Below, piece after piece: positions 45,231-57,263 of a stretch of DNA of 64,000 bases; position 1 is the first letter of the stretch; each line of letters opens with the position of its first letter. Source of the DNA: Larix kaempferi. Its lineage: Eukaryota > Streptophyta > Pinopsida > Pinales > Pinaceae. Position numbers and translations under genes: made by a program. Where the stretch lies: positions 29,692,001-29,756,000 of the forward strand of contig BSBM01000372.1 in NCBI GenBank assembly GCA_027924585.1, in the 5' to 3' direction. The notes beneath the pieces were generated by a model that was not told the DNA's origin, did not search any database, and worked only from the letters and a program-made list of their open reading frames with translations.

Positions 45231-45661
45231 TGATCAGAGTATTCCAAAGTCCCTCTCTTCATACCCTATTCTAGTTACAACAATACAATACTCATAAACA
45301 CAGAAAATCGATACCCAACAAGTAGAATGAAACTAAAAAATACCAAATTGGCTTTATTCATGAATTGAAACCTTGATTAAATAATATTCCTCCCTTTCCC
45401 TTGTGGAAAAGGGAGCTATAGAAATCCCACTCTTGTCCTCTCTCTTGCACCTAAAACCCTTTCAATCAAATAAAGATATGGAAGAATACCCAAATACATG
45501 ATGCCAAAGAATTCTCAAACACTTCTTCTTCATATCATGCCTATGGACCAATATTACAATAAAATATAATTTAATCCATCTTTCTATGCAACAACCCATA
45601 ACAAACCCTTACCAACCCACTAATTAATGACCAATACAATGAGCAACTAGGTCCCAACACA
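45231..45661 (-). mobile_element. Solo LTR inside LINE copy B (same event as 32977-33400)
   Basis: 431 bp, left flank TAGTT (45226-45230), right flank TAGTA (45662-45666, one later change). Minus-strand start TGTGTTGGGACCTAG. Confidence 0.75.
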
Positions 45662-47117
45662 TAGTATCTCGAATCAAGGTAAGAAATATTTTGAGAGTCC
45701 TATTCTTTTCTCAGATCGTGCTCTTCCGACGTCAAGCGAGGAGGGGTCCTTCACCTTTAGATATCAAGAAGGGAGGAAGATATTGTCTCTTGTGAATTTG
45801 TTAGACCCTGTAGTTGTAGAGGTCCTAGGTATCTCTTCCTAGGCCCTCTAGTCTTTATGTCTCAAATGACTTAACATTTGTTAAGTCTCATACCATTCCT
45901 TCGGTGACTTCTCATTATCACTTAAGATCCATAGTACATTTCAAGGAGGTTCTAGAGGAACCCACCAAGGGGGGTATAGGGATGTTGTTGACCAATTCCT
46001 CCCATGATGGTAGAAAATCATTTATTTCCAAGGCATCCTAGGAATTCCAAGCCCAAAGCATATCTAGAAGCCCAAGATGGAAAACAACTGACCATATTTA
46101 GGGCCCTTGGAGATTCAAATCCCTATGCTCAATTCCCCACATGATTGTTCTTTCTTTCAATGTGTGTGGGGTTGGGGGTGCCTCTAATAGATAATCCCTT
46201 GATAGGATCATCTCTATATATCATCCTAATGTTTTAACGATCCAAGAAATTATGTGTGCAGGCTCTCAAGTTGTTGATGTTCTAGTTCCTTTGCTAAAGG
46301 GGTGGAAGTTTTGCGCTTTGGATTCCAATGGTGTCTTTGGAGGTGTTCTTGTGACTTGGAACTCTAATGTAAATGTCATCTCTTCCCATGTTTTGTTTGC
46401 AAGTATATTGGTGAAGGTGGAAGCACTAGAGTTGGGGAAGGTTTTCAAAATAGTTATCCTTTATGGTCCTTACCTCGAAAGAAAAGTATTCTGGAAGACC
46501 TAAAATCTCAGGGTTCACTGTTGGGCGATAATGTAATTGTCAATGGTGACTTCAATTTGACATTTTCCTCTAGAGAAGTGTGGGGGGACTCTGGTAGACA
46601 AGATCCTTTCACTCAGTATTTTCTCCATTTATTTGAATACTTAAATTTAATCAATATTGAACCCCCCGCATATTGTTCCTACTTGGTGCAATGCTAGAGG
46701 AGGGACGGAAGCTATATCAAAAAGACTAGATCGATTTTTGCTAGTGGAATGTCTATTTTCTAAGGTCAAGTTTCTTAGATCCTATGTGGGATCTAGTGGA
46801 GGATTGGATCATCGGTCTATTTTACTTCAAATTGCAAAAAAAATGTCAAGCCACCTAGTCCTTTTAAGTTTAACCAAGAATGGTTGGGGGAGGCGGAATT
46901 TAAATCTCTTGTTAGATCACATTGGACTTATTTTGAGCTTTGTCAGGAAGAGTCGGCTATGAGGAACTTCTCAAACAACCTCGTTCCTTTGAAGCATGTA
47001 GTGGGGGATTGGTACATGCGAAGAAAATAAGAAGGATTGGATGATCTTATTCAGGTGGAAGAGAAAATAGAGAGATTATTTGCAAATAATACTGAAGGTG
47101 TTTTCACATATGATGAT

Positions 47118-47722
47118 TGTTAAGATTTAATATGCTAAGACAGAAAATAGCAGCATTACATTCCATTTCACAATAATAGCATATACAGGATCACTGAAGA
47201 AACAACAAGCACAGCATAAACACAAGAGACAGAGATTTATCTTGGGAACCCCTCATGGGGTAGAAAACCCAGCAAAGCTTCCTCAATATATATGACCAGC
47301 AATATACAAAGATGAAACCCTGAGACATGATCTCCTCCTCCACAATAGCAGACCTCTCCTCCACAAGTGCGCTATCCTCAAGTGAGTGAGTGTGTCAAAT
47401 GAGGAACACACCTCCTCTATTTATACACTACACTAACATGTATTTTACACAGGTACATGTAGGCTCGTATTTAACCAATGGGTTAAATACCCCACTACAA
47501 CTGACTGGTCCGGCCCCCACATGGTGGGTCTAATAACCCTTTGACCCACATAACACATACAGGGCCGACCCCCACTAGGGAAGTCAAATAACCCAAGTTA
47601 CCACATTCTGACGGAGGAATAAACATCTCCGGATATACAATAAGATCTTCACGGAGGAATGAATCATCTTCGGAATAATAAAGTACAAATATAATATTCT
47701 TTGAAGTTACAATATCTCAACA
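47118..47722 (+). mobile_element. Solo LTR in the LINE reverse transcriptase region
   Basis: 605 bp beginning TGTTAAGATTTAATATGC and ending TCTCAACA, flanked by ATGAT on both sides (47113-47117 and 47723-47727). Removing it and one ATGAT rejoins the LINE frame (FTYD to MEAMKSLEKI). It holds a Copia-type block (GGGAACCCCTCATGGGGTAG near 47250). No internal region, so recombination between LTRs has probably removed the rest. Confidence 0.8.
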
Positions 47723-49192
47723 ATGATATGGAAGCAATGAAATCTCTGGAAAAAATAAAGCAAGACCTTTTGGAATTCAAAGAAAAAAATTGGCATCTAA
47801 AGAGCCAAGTAATATGGCTCGAAGTTGGCGATAACAATACTTTTTTCCATAAATATGTGTATTTTGGAGAATATAAAAACACCATTTGGGAGTTGGAATT
47901 GCAAGAGGGAGATAAACTCTCCTCCTTTAAATATCTGCAACGGCTAGTAAGGATCATTTCCAATCACTTTATAAATCTCTGGATGTTTTCCATATTGGTG
48001 AGTAGATGCAGGTAATAAGGAATTGCCCTCTTTGAGGATGAAATGGATGAAATTATTGAAGCCCCAGTTACAAAATATGAGATCCATGGTGTTTTAGCAT
48101 ATTTCAAAAAATCCAAAAGTCTTGGTCTGAACGGATGGATTGTTGAGTTTTACTTGGAATTTTTTGACCTCTTGGCTGATGATTTGGTTTGGTTAGTGGA
48201 GGATTCTCGTCAAATAGGTAAGGTGTTGGGTGCTATAAATTCCACTTTTATCACTATGATACCCAAGACGAATGAACCCCTCTCCTTTGTTGACTTTAGG
48301 CCTATTATATTGTGTAATATTGTCTAGAAGATTATTTCCAAAGTCATAACAAATAGGATTAAGGGTTGCTTATCTCAAGTAATTTCAAACAAACAGTTTG
48401 GTTTTCTTTCGAATATAAAGATCTTGGATGTTGTCAAGGAAGCTTAAGAAGGGTTTCATTCTCTCAAAGTAAAGAATATCTCTGGAACAGTGATGAAGAT
48501 CGACCTCTCTAAGGATTTTGATAAGGTAGATTGGACATCTTTACATATGTTCCTGATTCAAATTGGGTTAAGGCTTGCCTCGGTTAATTGGATTATTGGT
48601 TATGTATCTTCGGAAAGCTAGGCGGTGTTATTAATGGATTTCCCTTGGTTTTTTTAAATCTTCTAGAGGTTTACATCAAGGTTGTCCCTTGTCCCCTTTC
48701 TCGTTCCTGTTGGTTGTGGAAAGATTGAGTAGAAGCTTGTCTTTGGCAAAGAGGGAAGGATTAATCCAGGGCATCCGAGTGGCAAAAGGTAAATCCTTAA
48801 TCCATCTTTTGTTTGTGGATGATATTTTTATTTTTGGGCAGGGTTCAGTCAATGAATGGAAGTGCATAAAATAAATTTTAAATCTCTTTTGTTTAGAAAC
48901 ATGAATGGAGACCAACCAACGAAAGTCGAATATTATATTCAATGAATTAGATTCATATTTGGAAAGGGATTTCGGTTGGTTGTTCCTATTTTTTATGGAA
49001 ATATCGACAATGGCTTGATGTATCTCAGATACTTTCTCAAACTAAATGATTGTTGTATTTCCGAATGGGATTAGTTGTGCAAGAATATTGATGAGAGTGT
49101 CCCCTATTGGTGTTTTCATGGGATATATTTGGGAGGCCAAATAGTTTTGATAAAATTGGTTCTCCATAGTATTTTGGTATACCAGTGGTCAT

Positions 49193-50517
49193 TGTTGGAA
49201 CCTAAGGTTATGCAAGTTCATCACACTCTTGGATATTCTAGAGACAGTCAGTCGATAAACAACATTTGATTGGAGGATTGATTGAAAGAGTCAAAGGCTT
49301 GATTGAGCAAACAACTCAATGGTTAACAATGTCATGGTCAGCTTGATTGGAACAACTGACTAAACTATGTGACATTGTGGATTTCATGGAAATGATTAGA
49401 ACCAACGACCCATATTTGTGGACCAGATCATCCTCACTTCAAGGGAGTTTGTTAGATCTAGAGACTATAAACGAATGAACCTATGGGTTGTGTTGATATG
49501 CTTGATATGTTGGAATCATGTACTGAATAATGCATTGCGATGTTTTGATCAGAATGCATTGTGCTTAAATGTTGTAATGGTGTCTTCAGACACCACCTCT
49601 TTTCTTGGAATATAATTCCCTTTTGTTATTTTCTTTTCTATTATATGGTTCATATGAAGACGTTCCCCAACATGGTATTAGAGCTATTGGTTTTGACATA
49701 TCCCATTGTCTATTAATCGTGTTGAGTCGTATCTAGTGTTGATGGACTCTGGGATGAAGATTTGTTGATTTAAACCTCTTCTTGAACTTGGATTAGATCT
49801 GTTTGATTAGAAGTATGACTTCTAATATAGAACCTATTGTTCTGAATGGACACAATTATGCAATATGGGGACCATATATGGAGACCTTATTAAATAGTAA
49901 GGGACTGTGGGAATATACGAAGGTCGTTATTCCAGATCCAAAGGATAACCAAGCAAATTTTGTCACCAACGAAAAGAAGGATGAGGTTGTTGGGGTCACC
50001 ACGACCTACATTTCGAGGGAGATTCGCTTTCACACAAGCGGGATCAATTGCCCTCATGCAGTCTGGAGCAATCTGAAGTCATTGTTCAATAAGGTTAACG
50101 AAGTTCAAGTAATGCAATTAGAGAAAGAGTTGATCTCTATATAACCCCATTCCTTTGAAAGGATTCAGGACTATATAGCTTGCATCAAGGATTTACAATT
50201 GAAATTGGGAAAATGTAGTAAGGATTTTCCGAAGAAGGATGGATATCTCATTGAACTAGTCCCAATGAATATGAGGACATCGTATTATGTATTATGATCC
50301 CCCTTTCATGCCAATTGGATGTGAAGTAAGTAAGATGGTAAGGACTTGACCTTTGATGTTTTTTTGTGATTTGTTGATTAAAGACCAACCAAATTTGCTT
50401 GAAGAAGGAAAGCTTGGTAGCAAACACTAGGATCAATTGCTCAAAATCAAGTTCAAGAAAAATTATAAAGAGCATGTTCCACTAGATCATTGACCAAAAT
50501 GTATTGACCAACCTACT
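49193..50517 (+). mobile_element. Truncated Copia element: 5' LTR, primer site and gag
   Basis: LTR at about 49193-49672 (TGTTGGAACC...CCCCAACA), followed at 49673-49684 by TGGTATTAGAGC, a Met-tRNA-type primer site with one change. The gag starts at ATG 49815 (MTSNIEPIVLNGHNYAIWGP), runs to a stop at 50144, and continues in recognisable but broken form (FERIQDYIACIKDLQLKLGK) to about 50480. The element ends at 50518, where an inverted LTR begins. The left LTR edge is chosen because TGTTGG pairs with the CCAACA end; a start at 49230 is possible. Confidence 0.7.
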
Positions 50518-51851
50518 TGTTATCACACAACTTGTAGTTGCCCCTAGTGATATCCCATCCGAGACGGTAGAGGAGATGGACAATTAAAGAGGTGACCCAA
50601 GAGATTCCATGGTTCCCAATGCAAGGTGGGAGTCACATCAACCGAGGCACTCTTCGCTTTAGATCTAGATGAATCAAGACCTAGGGGGAGACCCTATTAC
50701 CAATCAAAGATGATTGGACCCAGACAAAGGTTCCTAGGGATAAGTAAATGATGAGTTACGAAAACCAATGCAAGGTTAAGTGGACCTAGAAGTTAAAGTA
50801 TGGTTGATGATGGTTTGAGAGACGATTAGTGTTTCAACCAATATATGATTTAGGCCACATGATTAGTTATAATGACAAGATCTAGTACCATGTGTTACAC
50901 AAGTGGGACCTACTTTCTTGGGATATGTGAAGGGTTCAAATGGGACCCACAAGATGAAATTAAGGGATGCAAATTGGTACTAGTGGATATGTAGTGAGTA
51001 GATCTATTGATCTAAGTTGAAATTAGGAATACCCACATATGGGATCTAAGGTTTGACACAATTCCCAAGGAGTACGACTTGCCTAAGGAGGACTAGTGCC
51101 TTGTCGGATGGGTTAATGGAGTCAAAAGATATGTCAAAGTGTAGATCGGGACACCTAGTATGCAAATCAAGTGGGCTAATTGGGATATGATGGTTGGATT
51201 TTACTAGATCTAGCGATTCATGATATGACCCAAGTGGACCACAATCCCTTAAAATAAGGAATGCTACCCCCAAGGCAGATCGTCACAAAATGATACTCTA
51301 GACCTAGGTTTCAAGGTATGCTCGTTCCAAATCCACCAAAATCTCAACTACCCACGTCCTCAAAGTGGGAAAACTCAATCACCCAAGGAAGTGCGACCTT
51401 GCTCAAGGAGGGCTAAAAGATGGGAAAGGTGTGTCAAAACAAGTCCAATGGCCACCAAATTGTAGATCCAAGTAGTTTAGGGAATGATCTATGTGGATCT
51501 AGAAAATCAAGACAATCCAAGGGTTAGATCTTACTAGATCTGAGTTTTAAGGTGCCAAGTAGTCCAAAATGGGGTTTTAATCCCTTGAAATGTGGAATGA
51601 TGCCCACAAGGTAGAAATCACCCAAGTAAGAGTCTAGGGGTAGGTTATCAAGTATGTAGATTGTAAATCAAGTGGGATCTCACCTACCCATATGCTAGAT
51701 CTAACCAAATAAGCCTCACCCAAGGAAGTGCGATTTGCCTCAAGAGAGTTATATTGCCTTGAAAAGTGTGTAAATTTTAACCCAATCACCACCAAACTAT
51801 AGATCCAACTAGGGGTGGATGCTATAGAGGTGGGTTCTTAAGATCTTTTCA
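50518..51851 (-). repeat. Inverted LTR fragment, reverse complement of the end of the Tat-like LTR
   Basis: Begins TGTTATCACACAACTTG, the reverse complement of the LTR end at 56695. It stays alignable to 55370-56695 for about 1.3 kb, then similarity stops near 51851. It reads as the 3' end of a related LTR lying on the minus strand. The minus-strand frame 51273-51046 and the plus-strand frame 55941-56168 are the same LTR sequence and not a gene. Confidence 0.75.
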
Positions 51852-52172
51852 AAATTAGGGTTTGTGACCAATGAAGAGAGAATGGATGGAAAGAGACACA
51901 TACCTTGTAGATTTTACCTCAATTGCTTATGGCCACCTTGCGAATTGATAGCATTCTCCTATGTGTATATTCAAGAGTGAGATCTAAGAGCTCCAACCAA
52001 AACGTCCTCCTCCAAGATAGCCAAATCGTCCTCCTCCTACAAGACAAGATCACATGAAACAAGCCAAGTGAGATGATTATGAAAATGATGGAAAGATGTA
52101 ATAGAAAGCATCAACTATGTCACAAAGATACAATAATGATACTCCCTTTCACCAAGATCAACCCAAGAGAGA
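51852..52172. other. Sequence between the inverted LTR fragment and the Tat-like element
   Basis: No similarity seen to the flanking LTRs and no gene. It may be the diverged remainder of the inverted LTR. Confidence 0.4.
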
Positions 52173-55100
52173 TGTTATCACATATATAGTAGCCGAGCTA
52201 CCATACATTATTTTTCAGATTCCAGAGCACTTTTCAGCCAGTCCCTTTACATTGAGATGATGAGATCAACACCTATCTATGGATCACTATCAGATTTTGG
52301 ACAGCATATGTATTCCCCATGCCATGACTGAGTCTCGGGACACTTAGAGAGATGACCGATGTAGCCATTATACCATTTATACAGAGCAGTCAGTAGTGCC
52401 TAGAGTTACAGTACCAGTTTTAGAGGACAGATGATGGTTCAGAGGATGAGCATTCAGGTATATGACTCAGCGGGTATATCATGGTGTTGTGGTTATATTG
52501 CTTTTATATTCATTCTTATGGCATGTCTTAACATTTAGTGTCATGATCTGGTGATCATATAGATATGTGGACCTGGCTGATCCTATTATATATATTCTAC
52601 TGTCCTTACTCAGACTTAGAAGTTCACTATTCATACTAATTGGTTTTACCCTCCCTAGCGGGAATAGAGGTGATCATTCCACCATACCTTGGCTTGCTAG
52701 TGTTGGCTCCATTATTCATTGTCTCCATCCATCCATTACCTACCTTTTAGTTTATCACCCTGACTTACTACTTCACTAGTGGCATGGAGGATCTTTCCCC
52801 ACTATAGCCTCTGTATTGGATGAGCTTCCCTGTTATTGTGTCTCGGCTCTGATTTGGTGACAAAACTTACCTTTGGTGAGTTGGATTGTAGGCCTAAATC
52901 ATTCTGGTCGGTTGTCCCGATGTTTGGCATTGGCTCGAACTCCCCCCCAGTCACTTGAGATGTTGTTGGCTAAAACTGAAAGCTCATGTACTACTTATGG
53001 AAACTTATAAATTCGCCCATGGAAACTAAAAAGGGCAAGAGCGATGAACTGCTAAAAATACTCCTCGAAGAGTATAAGAAATGTCCAAAAAGCAATGGTT
53101 CTTAAAAGCTATATCTAAACAATTGCTGACCTTATATATGTATGAAAACATGCCCTAGATGCAAGCTGCAACTAGTTGTGCTTATCGGCACACCTGAGAT
53201 CCGAAGGGTTATGTAGGCCAAAAAGGCCATGAAATGAAATTGAATGATCCTAATGAACCTAGATCAACTTGATGTAGACATGATGCCTAAGTTGAATAAG
53301 CACTCTCTAAACAACTTATCCATTTGTGAGACACCGCCATTCCCTGTGTTGTTGCTCATTCAGTATATACTATGGTGTGTATTCCCTTTCCCATATCCAA
53401 AGTGTCACAATGTTAAGTCAGTCAGTCACCCTTTGGCCTAGCCAGTTTATTTTTAGCCTTCACCCTTCACTAGCAAATTGATCACAACTATGAAGTGAGT
53501 ATGGTCTTGAAAGTCTAGTCTGAGTCATAATAATAATTAATAACACTATATATTGGTTGTTAGATCGCCAGTAATGATTACTTTTTGTTATAATTGCTAT
53601 TTGAATGAGTTGTAGAGCATGCATTAACCTTTGACACTTTGCAGCAGCTTCTAATGATAGCCTGAGTTATATTTGGTCAATATTGACCTGATCAAACTTA
53701 GTTTGACCAAGGTCAATCACAGGACATGAGATTATTGGACCTTGTGATGATACAGATAGATGATATATGGTCTATGTACATGTACATGATGGCTCTATGC
53801 ATCAAATACAGGTTTATGATGATGATTTATGGTTTTCAGCATTATTTGATCATTTACAGATTATTATTATTTCACTTGTTCCGGTATATTGGATATATTA
53901 TATGATCATGCAGAGATCCATATGGTGTATGAGTACACATCTAGGATAGTTTTGGACCTTCTGACTCCAATGAGACAGTTTGTCTTCAGATCCGAGCAGT
54001 TACAGTGATGATTTAGCCTCAGTAAGTTGTCCTAATGCAGTTTTGTTCTGTCGAAGACCCTGTCAGAGCAGAGTTGGGTTTTATTTGGTTCACCTAGGGT
54101 GCTAATGATGGAGGGCGTGGTCCAGCCACTTGTTTTTTACCATATTACCCCCCTCCCGGACACACTGGTGCCCTCACCTTGACAACGCAGGCACTACAGA
54201 AGGTAGTTTGGGGCAGGTACACGCTTCCCAAGGTAATTTTGGATTGGTAGAAATGGCTCCAAAGGAATTCAATTTGGGATACTGAGGTAAATTTTTGGCA
54301 TGGTATGATTAGTGATGATGAGTGGGATGTCTTCCGCACCTTCTCCAGCAGTTTCAGCTTCATCGGGGCCCACATCCATCACTTATGGCATTTTATGATG
54401 ATTTATGAGGCCTCCTAAGGCCCACGATTTGTCCATAGAGGCATGATTTGGTACTTTGATGACTATTTTATTATTATTGTGCTATGGGGATTGACCAAGG
54501 GTGGCTAAAATTACCCCTTGGACCCACCATAAGCTTATTGTTATATTTTGTCATCATGATTTGGTGGGATCCCCTCTCCCAAAACGATTTGTCCACTTAT
54601 GGTTATATTTTATGGTTGATCCATATATTTTATTGTTGAGCTCATCTCAACCATTGATTAGATCTTTTGATCTTTTAATCTTAGACACTCATGTAAAAAG
54701 TGGTTAGGATTATGGTCTCTCTCCATCCTATTTAAGGAGAGAGCCTCTCATTGTAAAATCATCTAGAAATTTTTGGGTCTTGGCTCTTGGAATAAAATTT
54801 CTATCTTTTGGAGTACATGCTTGGGTTGGAGTGGATGTTGGTTGCTTTGATTGTAAATTCTTTTGTCCATTGCACTGGAGGATCTATTGTAGCTATCTTG
54901 CATGTTTGCCATATATTTTTACAGGTGGAGAAGACTTCTTCAACAAGTGCGAATTGGTGGGGAGGCTTGCCCTTCAAGCTTGGAGGAGGATGTTTTGGGT
55001 TAAACAAGGAGTGGTTTTGTCTTTGCACCAACTATTCTTTGCTTATCTCTTTCTTGGTTGTATCTACCTTTAACATGTTAAACTGATTGATGCTTTGCTC

Positions 55101-56695
55101 CTTGGTTTTGACAGGTTAGAGGGACACATATGTGGCTTGGAAAAATCGATTTGGCAAGAGGGCTTCAAAAATTCTCCATTTGATCTTTGGAAAAAGTAAT
55201 CCTCATCTCAACTAGCATTCATCTCTTCATCCAGGTATGCTCCAAAGGTATGATCTTCTTCTTCTTTGAATCATCCATAATTTCTAGATCATAAAAACCC
55301 TAATTAATCAAAACCCTCATTTTGGTTTTTCTTAGATCTACTTAGATCCAGCCTTGCTTTTGAAGAGATATTAAAAACCCACCTCTATAGCATCCACCCC
55401 TAGTTGGATCTATAGTTTGGTGGTGATTGGGTTAAAATTGACACACTTTTCAAGGCAATATAGCCCTCCTGAGGCAAATCGCACTTCCTTGGGAGAGGCT
55501 TGTTTGGTTAGATCTAGCATATGGGTAGGTGTGATCCCACTTGATTTGCAATCTACATATTTGATAACCTACCCCTAGACTCTTACTTTGGTGATTTCTA
55601 CCTTGTGGGCATCATTCCACATTTCAAGGGATTAAAACCCCATTTTGGGACTACTTGGCACCTTAAAACTCAGATCTAGTAAGATCTAACCCTTGGATTG
55701 TCTTGATTTTCTAGATCCACATAGATCATTGCCTAAACTACTTGGATCTACATTTTGGTGGCCATTGGACTTGTTTTGACACCCCTTTCCCATCTTTTAG
55801 CCCTCTTTGAGCAAGGTCGCACTTCCTTGGGTGATTTGAGTTTGCCCACTTTGAGGACGTGGGTAATTGAGATTTTTGTGGATTTGGAATGGGCATACCT
55901 TAAAAACTAGGTCTAGAGTATCATTTTGTGACGATCTACCTTGGGGGTGGCATTCCTTATTTTAAGGGATTGTGGTCCACTTGGGTCATATCATGAAACC
56001 CTAGATCTAGCAAAATCCAACCATCATATCCCAATTAGCCCACTTGATTTGCATGCTAGGTGTCCCGATCTACACTTTGACATATCATTTGACTCCATTA
56101 ACCCATCCAACAAGGCACCAGTCCTCCTTAGGCAAGTCGCACTCCTTGGGAATTGTGTCAAACCTTAGATCCCATATGTGGGTATTCCTAATTTCAACTT
56201 AGATCCATAGATCTACTCATTACATATCCACTAGTACCAATTGCATCCCTTAATTTTACCTTGTGGATCCCATTTGAACCATTCACATATCTCAAGAAAG
56301 TAGGTCCCACTTGTGTAACACATCGTACTAGATCTTGTCATTATAACTAATCATGTGGCCTAAATCATATATTGGTTGAAACACTAATCATCTCTCAAAC
56401 CACCATCAACCATACTTTAATTTCTCGGTCCACTTAACCTTGCATTGGTTTCTGTAACTCATTATTTACTTATCCCTAGGAACCTTTGTTTGGGTCCAAT
56501 CATCTTTGATTGGTAATAGGGTCTCCCCCTAGGTCTTGATTCATCTAGATCTAAAGTGAAGAGTGCCTCGGTTGACATGAATCCTACCTTGCATTGGGAA
56601 CCGTGGCATCTCTTGCGTCACCTCTTTAGTTGTCCCTCTCCTCTACCGTCCCAGATGGGATACCACTAGGGGCAACTACAAGTTGTGTGATAACA
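52173..56695 (+). repeat. 5' LTR of the Tat-like element (4523 bp)
   Basis: Starts TGTTATCACA and ends TGTGATAACA, a perfect 10-bp inverted terminal repeat. TATTTAAGG at 54729-54737 and AATAAA at 54791-54796 look like promoter and polyadenylation signals, giving U3 of about 2.6 kb and U5 of about 1.9 kb. Open frames inside are short and not gene-like. Confidence 0.85.
54729..54737 (+). promoter_or_regulatory. Candidate LTR TATA box
   Basis: TATTTAAGG followed by a GA-rich GGAGAGAGCC segment and, about 60 bp on, AATAAA. Confidence 0.45.
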
Positions 56696-56700
56696 TTTTT

Positions 56701-56718
56701 TGGCACCGTTTCCAGGGA
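56701..56718 (+). other. Primer-binding site, Asp-tRNA type
   Basis: TGGCACCGTTTCCAGGGA starts 5 bp after the LTR. It differs at three of 18 positions from the TGGCGCCGTTGCCGGGGA site that I know from Tat and Athila elements. Confidence 0.7.
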
Positions 56719-56861
56719 GGTAGAGGCATACCTTGGTTCAACATACCTTTTGTCTCACATACTCCCTGAACTTCAAACGACATACATCTTGGTAGAAGAG
56801 TTCAAAAGTATACCTGGCGACTCCTAATCGAAACTCCGTTGAGAATCAAACCCACAAAGAG

Positions 56862-57212
56862 ATGTCTGCTCAAGATGACATCTCTCCCGAAATGACCATG
56901 GAATTTATGTCAAACATGTGTGAAATGGTCACAAAAATTGCTATGTATCTTAAGAATCAAGATGAGAATCAACAAACCAAAGAAATGCTAAAATCCATCT
57001 GTAGCAATTCAACCCCTTCAAAGGATAGTTCTCTTAACACTCAGCAACTCAAGCCGGCTGATCCACAGCCTAGCAAGGCAGTGCATCAACCTGTACGAAG
57101 AATATTGCCGAAAGCTCCAAAGCCTTCACTTGAGGTCATCACAAAGGGTAAAGCTATGACTAACACTAGTCAAACGTCTCCTACGAAAAGCAGATCAAGA
57201 GATAAAAATTGA
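56862..57212 (+). pseudogene. N-terminal piece of the Tat-like polyprotein, gag core not recognised
   Basis: Starts MSAQDDISPEMTMEFMSNM and ends in a basic Ser/Thr/Lys-rich segment (TSPTKSRSRDKN). The stop at 57210-57212 and two more stops before 57250 lie in the same frame as the downstream protease region; a neighbouring frame is open there, pointing to small indels. There is no Retrotrans_gag domain and no CCHC knuckle, and the space between primer site and protease (about 1 kb) is short for a gag. A deletion of the capsid part is likely. Confidence 0.55.
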
Positions 57213-57263
57213 CCCTCCTCCTAAAACTAATGTTACCAAAGAAACCTTTGGAGAAAACAACTT

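Larger units (their letters stand above)
36046..46785. repeat. Segmental duplication unit B
   Basis: Counterpart of unit A without the 2.48-kb insertion and without the Copia. It starts abruptly at ACTATATTATCCTA after spacer DNA. The LINE continues past 46785, beyond the part shared with A. Confidence 0.85.
44019..49192 (+). mobile_element. LINE copy B: ORF1, endonuclease, reverse transcriptase (degenerate, with nested insertions)
   Basis: ORF1 runs from 44019 (MSVTRIRRG) through a DUF4283 block (DKFMGKMVNMVSLSYWMEVE, LKRWWPGFDPRIEPFF) to a knuckle-like CHNRGNLQ*DC near 45060, with stops shared with copy A. The endonuclease starts at about 46141. Reverse transcriptase pieces follow: FKKSKSLGLNGW, FITMIPKTNEP, VDFRPI (48043-48327), GLHQGCPLSPF (about 48665) and FVDDIFIFG (about 48812, the YxDD position). 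A linker GGQIVLIKLVLHS ends near 49192. Several stops and shifts make it inactive. Solo LTRs interrupt it at 45231-45661 and 47118-47722; a Copia fragment cuts it off at about 49193. zf-RVT and RNase H are missing. Confidence 0.8.

Noticed and set aside
50248-50475. Minus-strand protein frame
   Set aside because: It is the antisense of the broken Copia gag at 49815-50490.
55941-56168. Protein gene present at 51046-51273 and 55941-56168
   Set aside because: Both are the same LTR sequence in opposite orientations.
50518-56695. Foldback or TIR DNA transposon bounded by 1.3-kb inverted repeats
   Set aside because: No target duplication at the outer ends, and 52173-56695 is a proper LTR with its own TG...CA ends, a primer site after it and a second copy at 62228.
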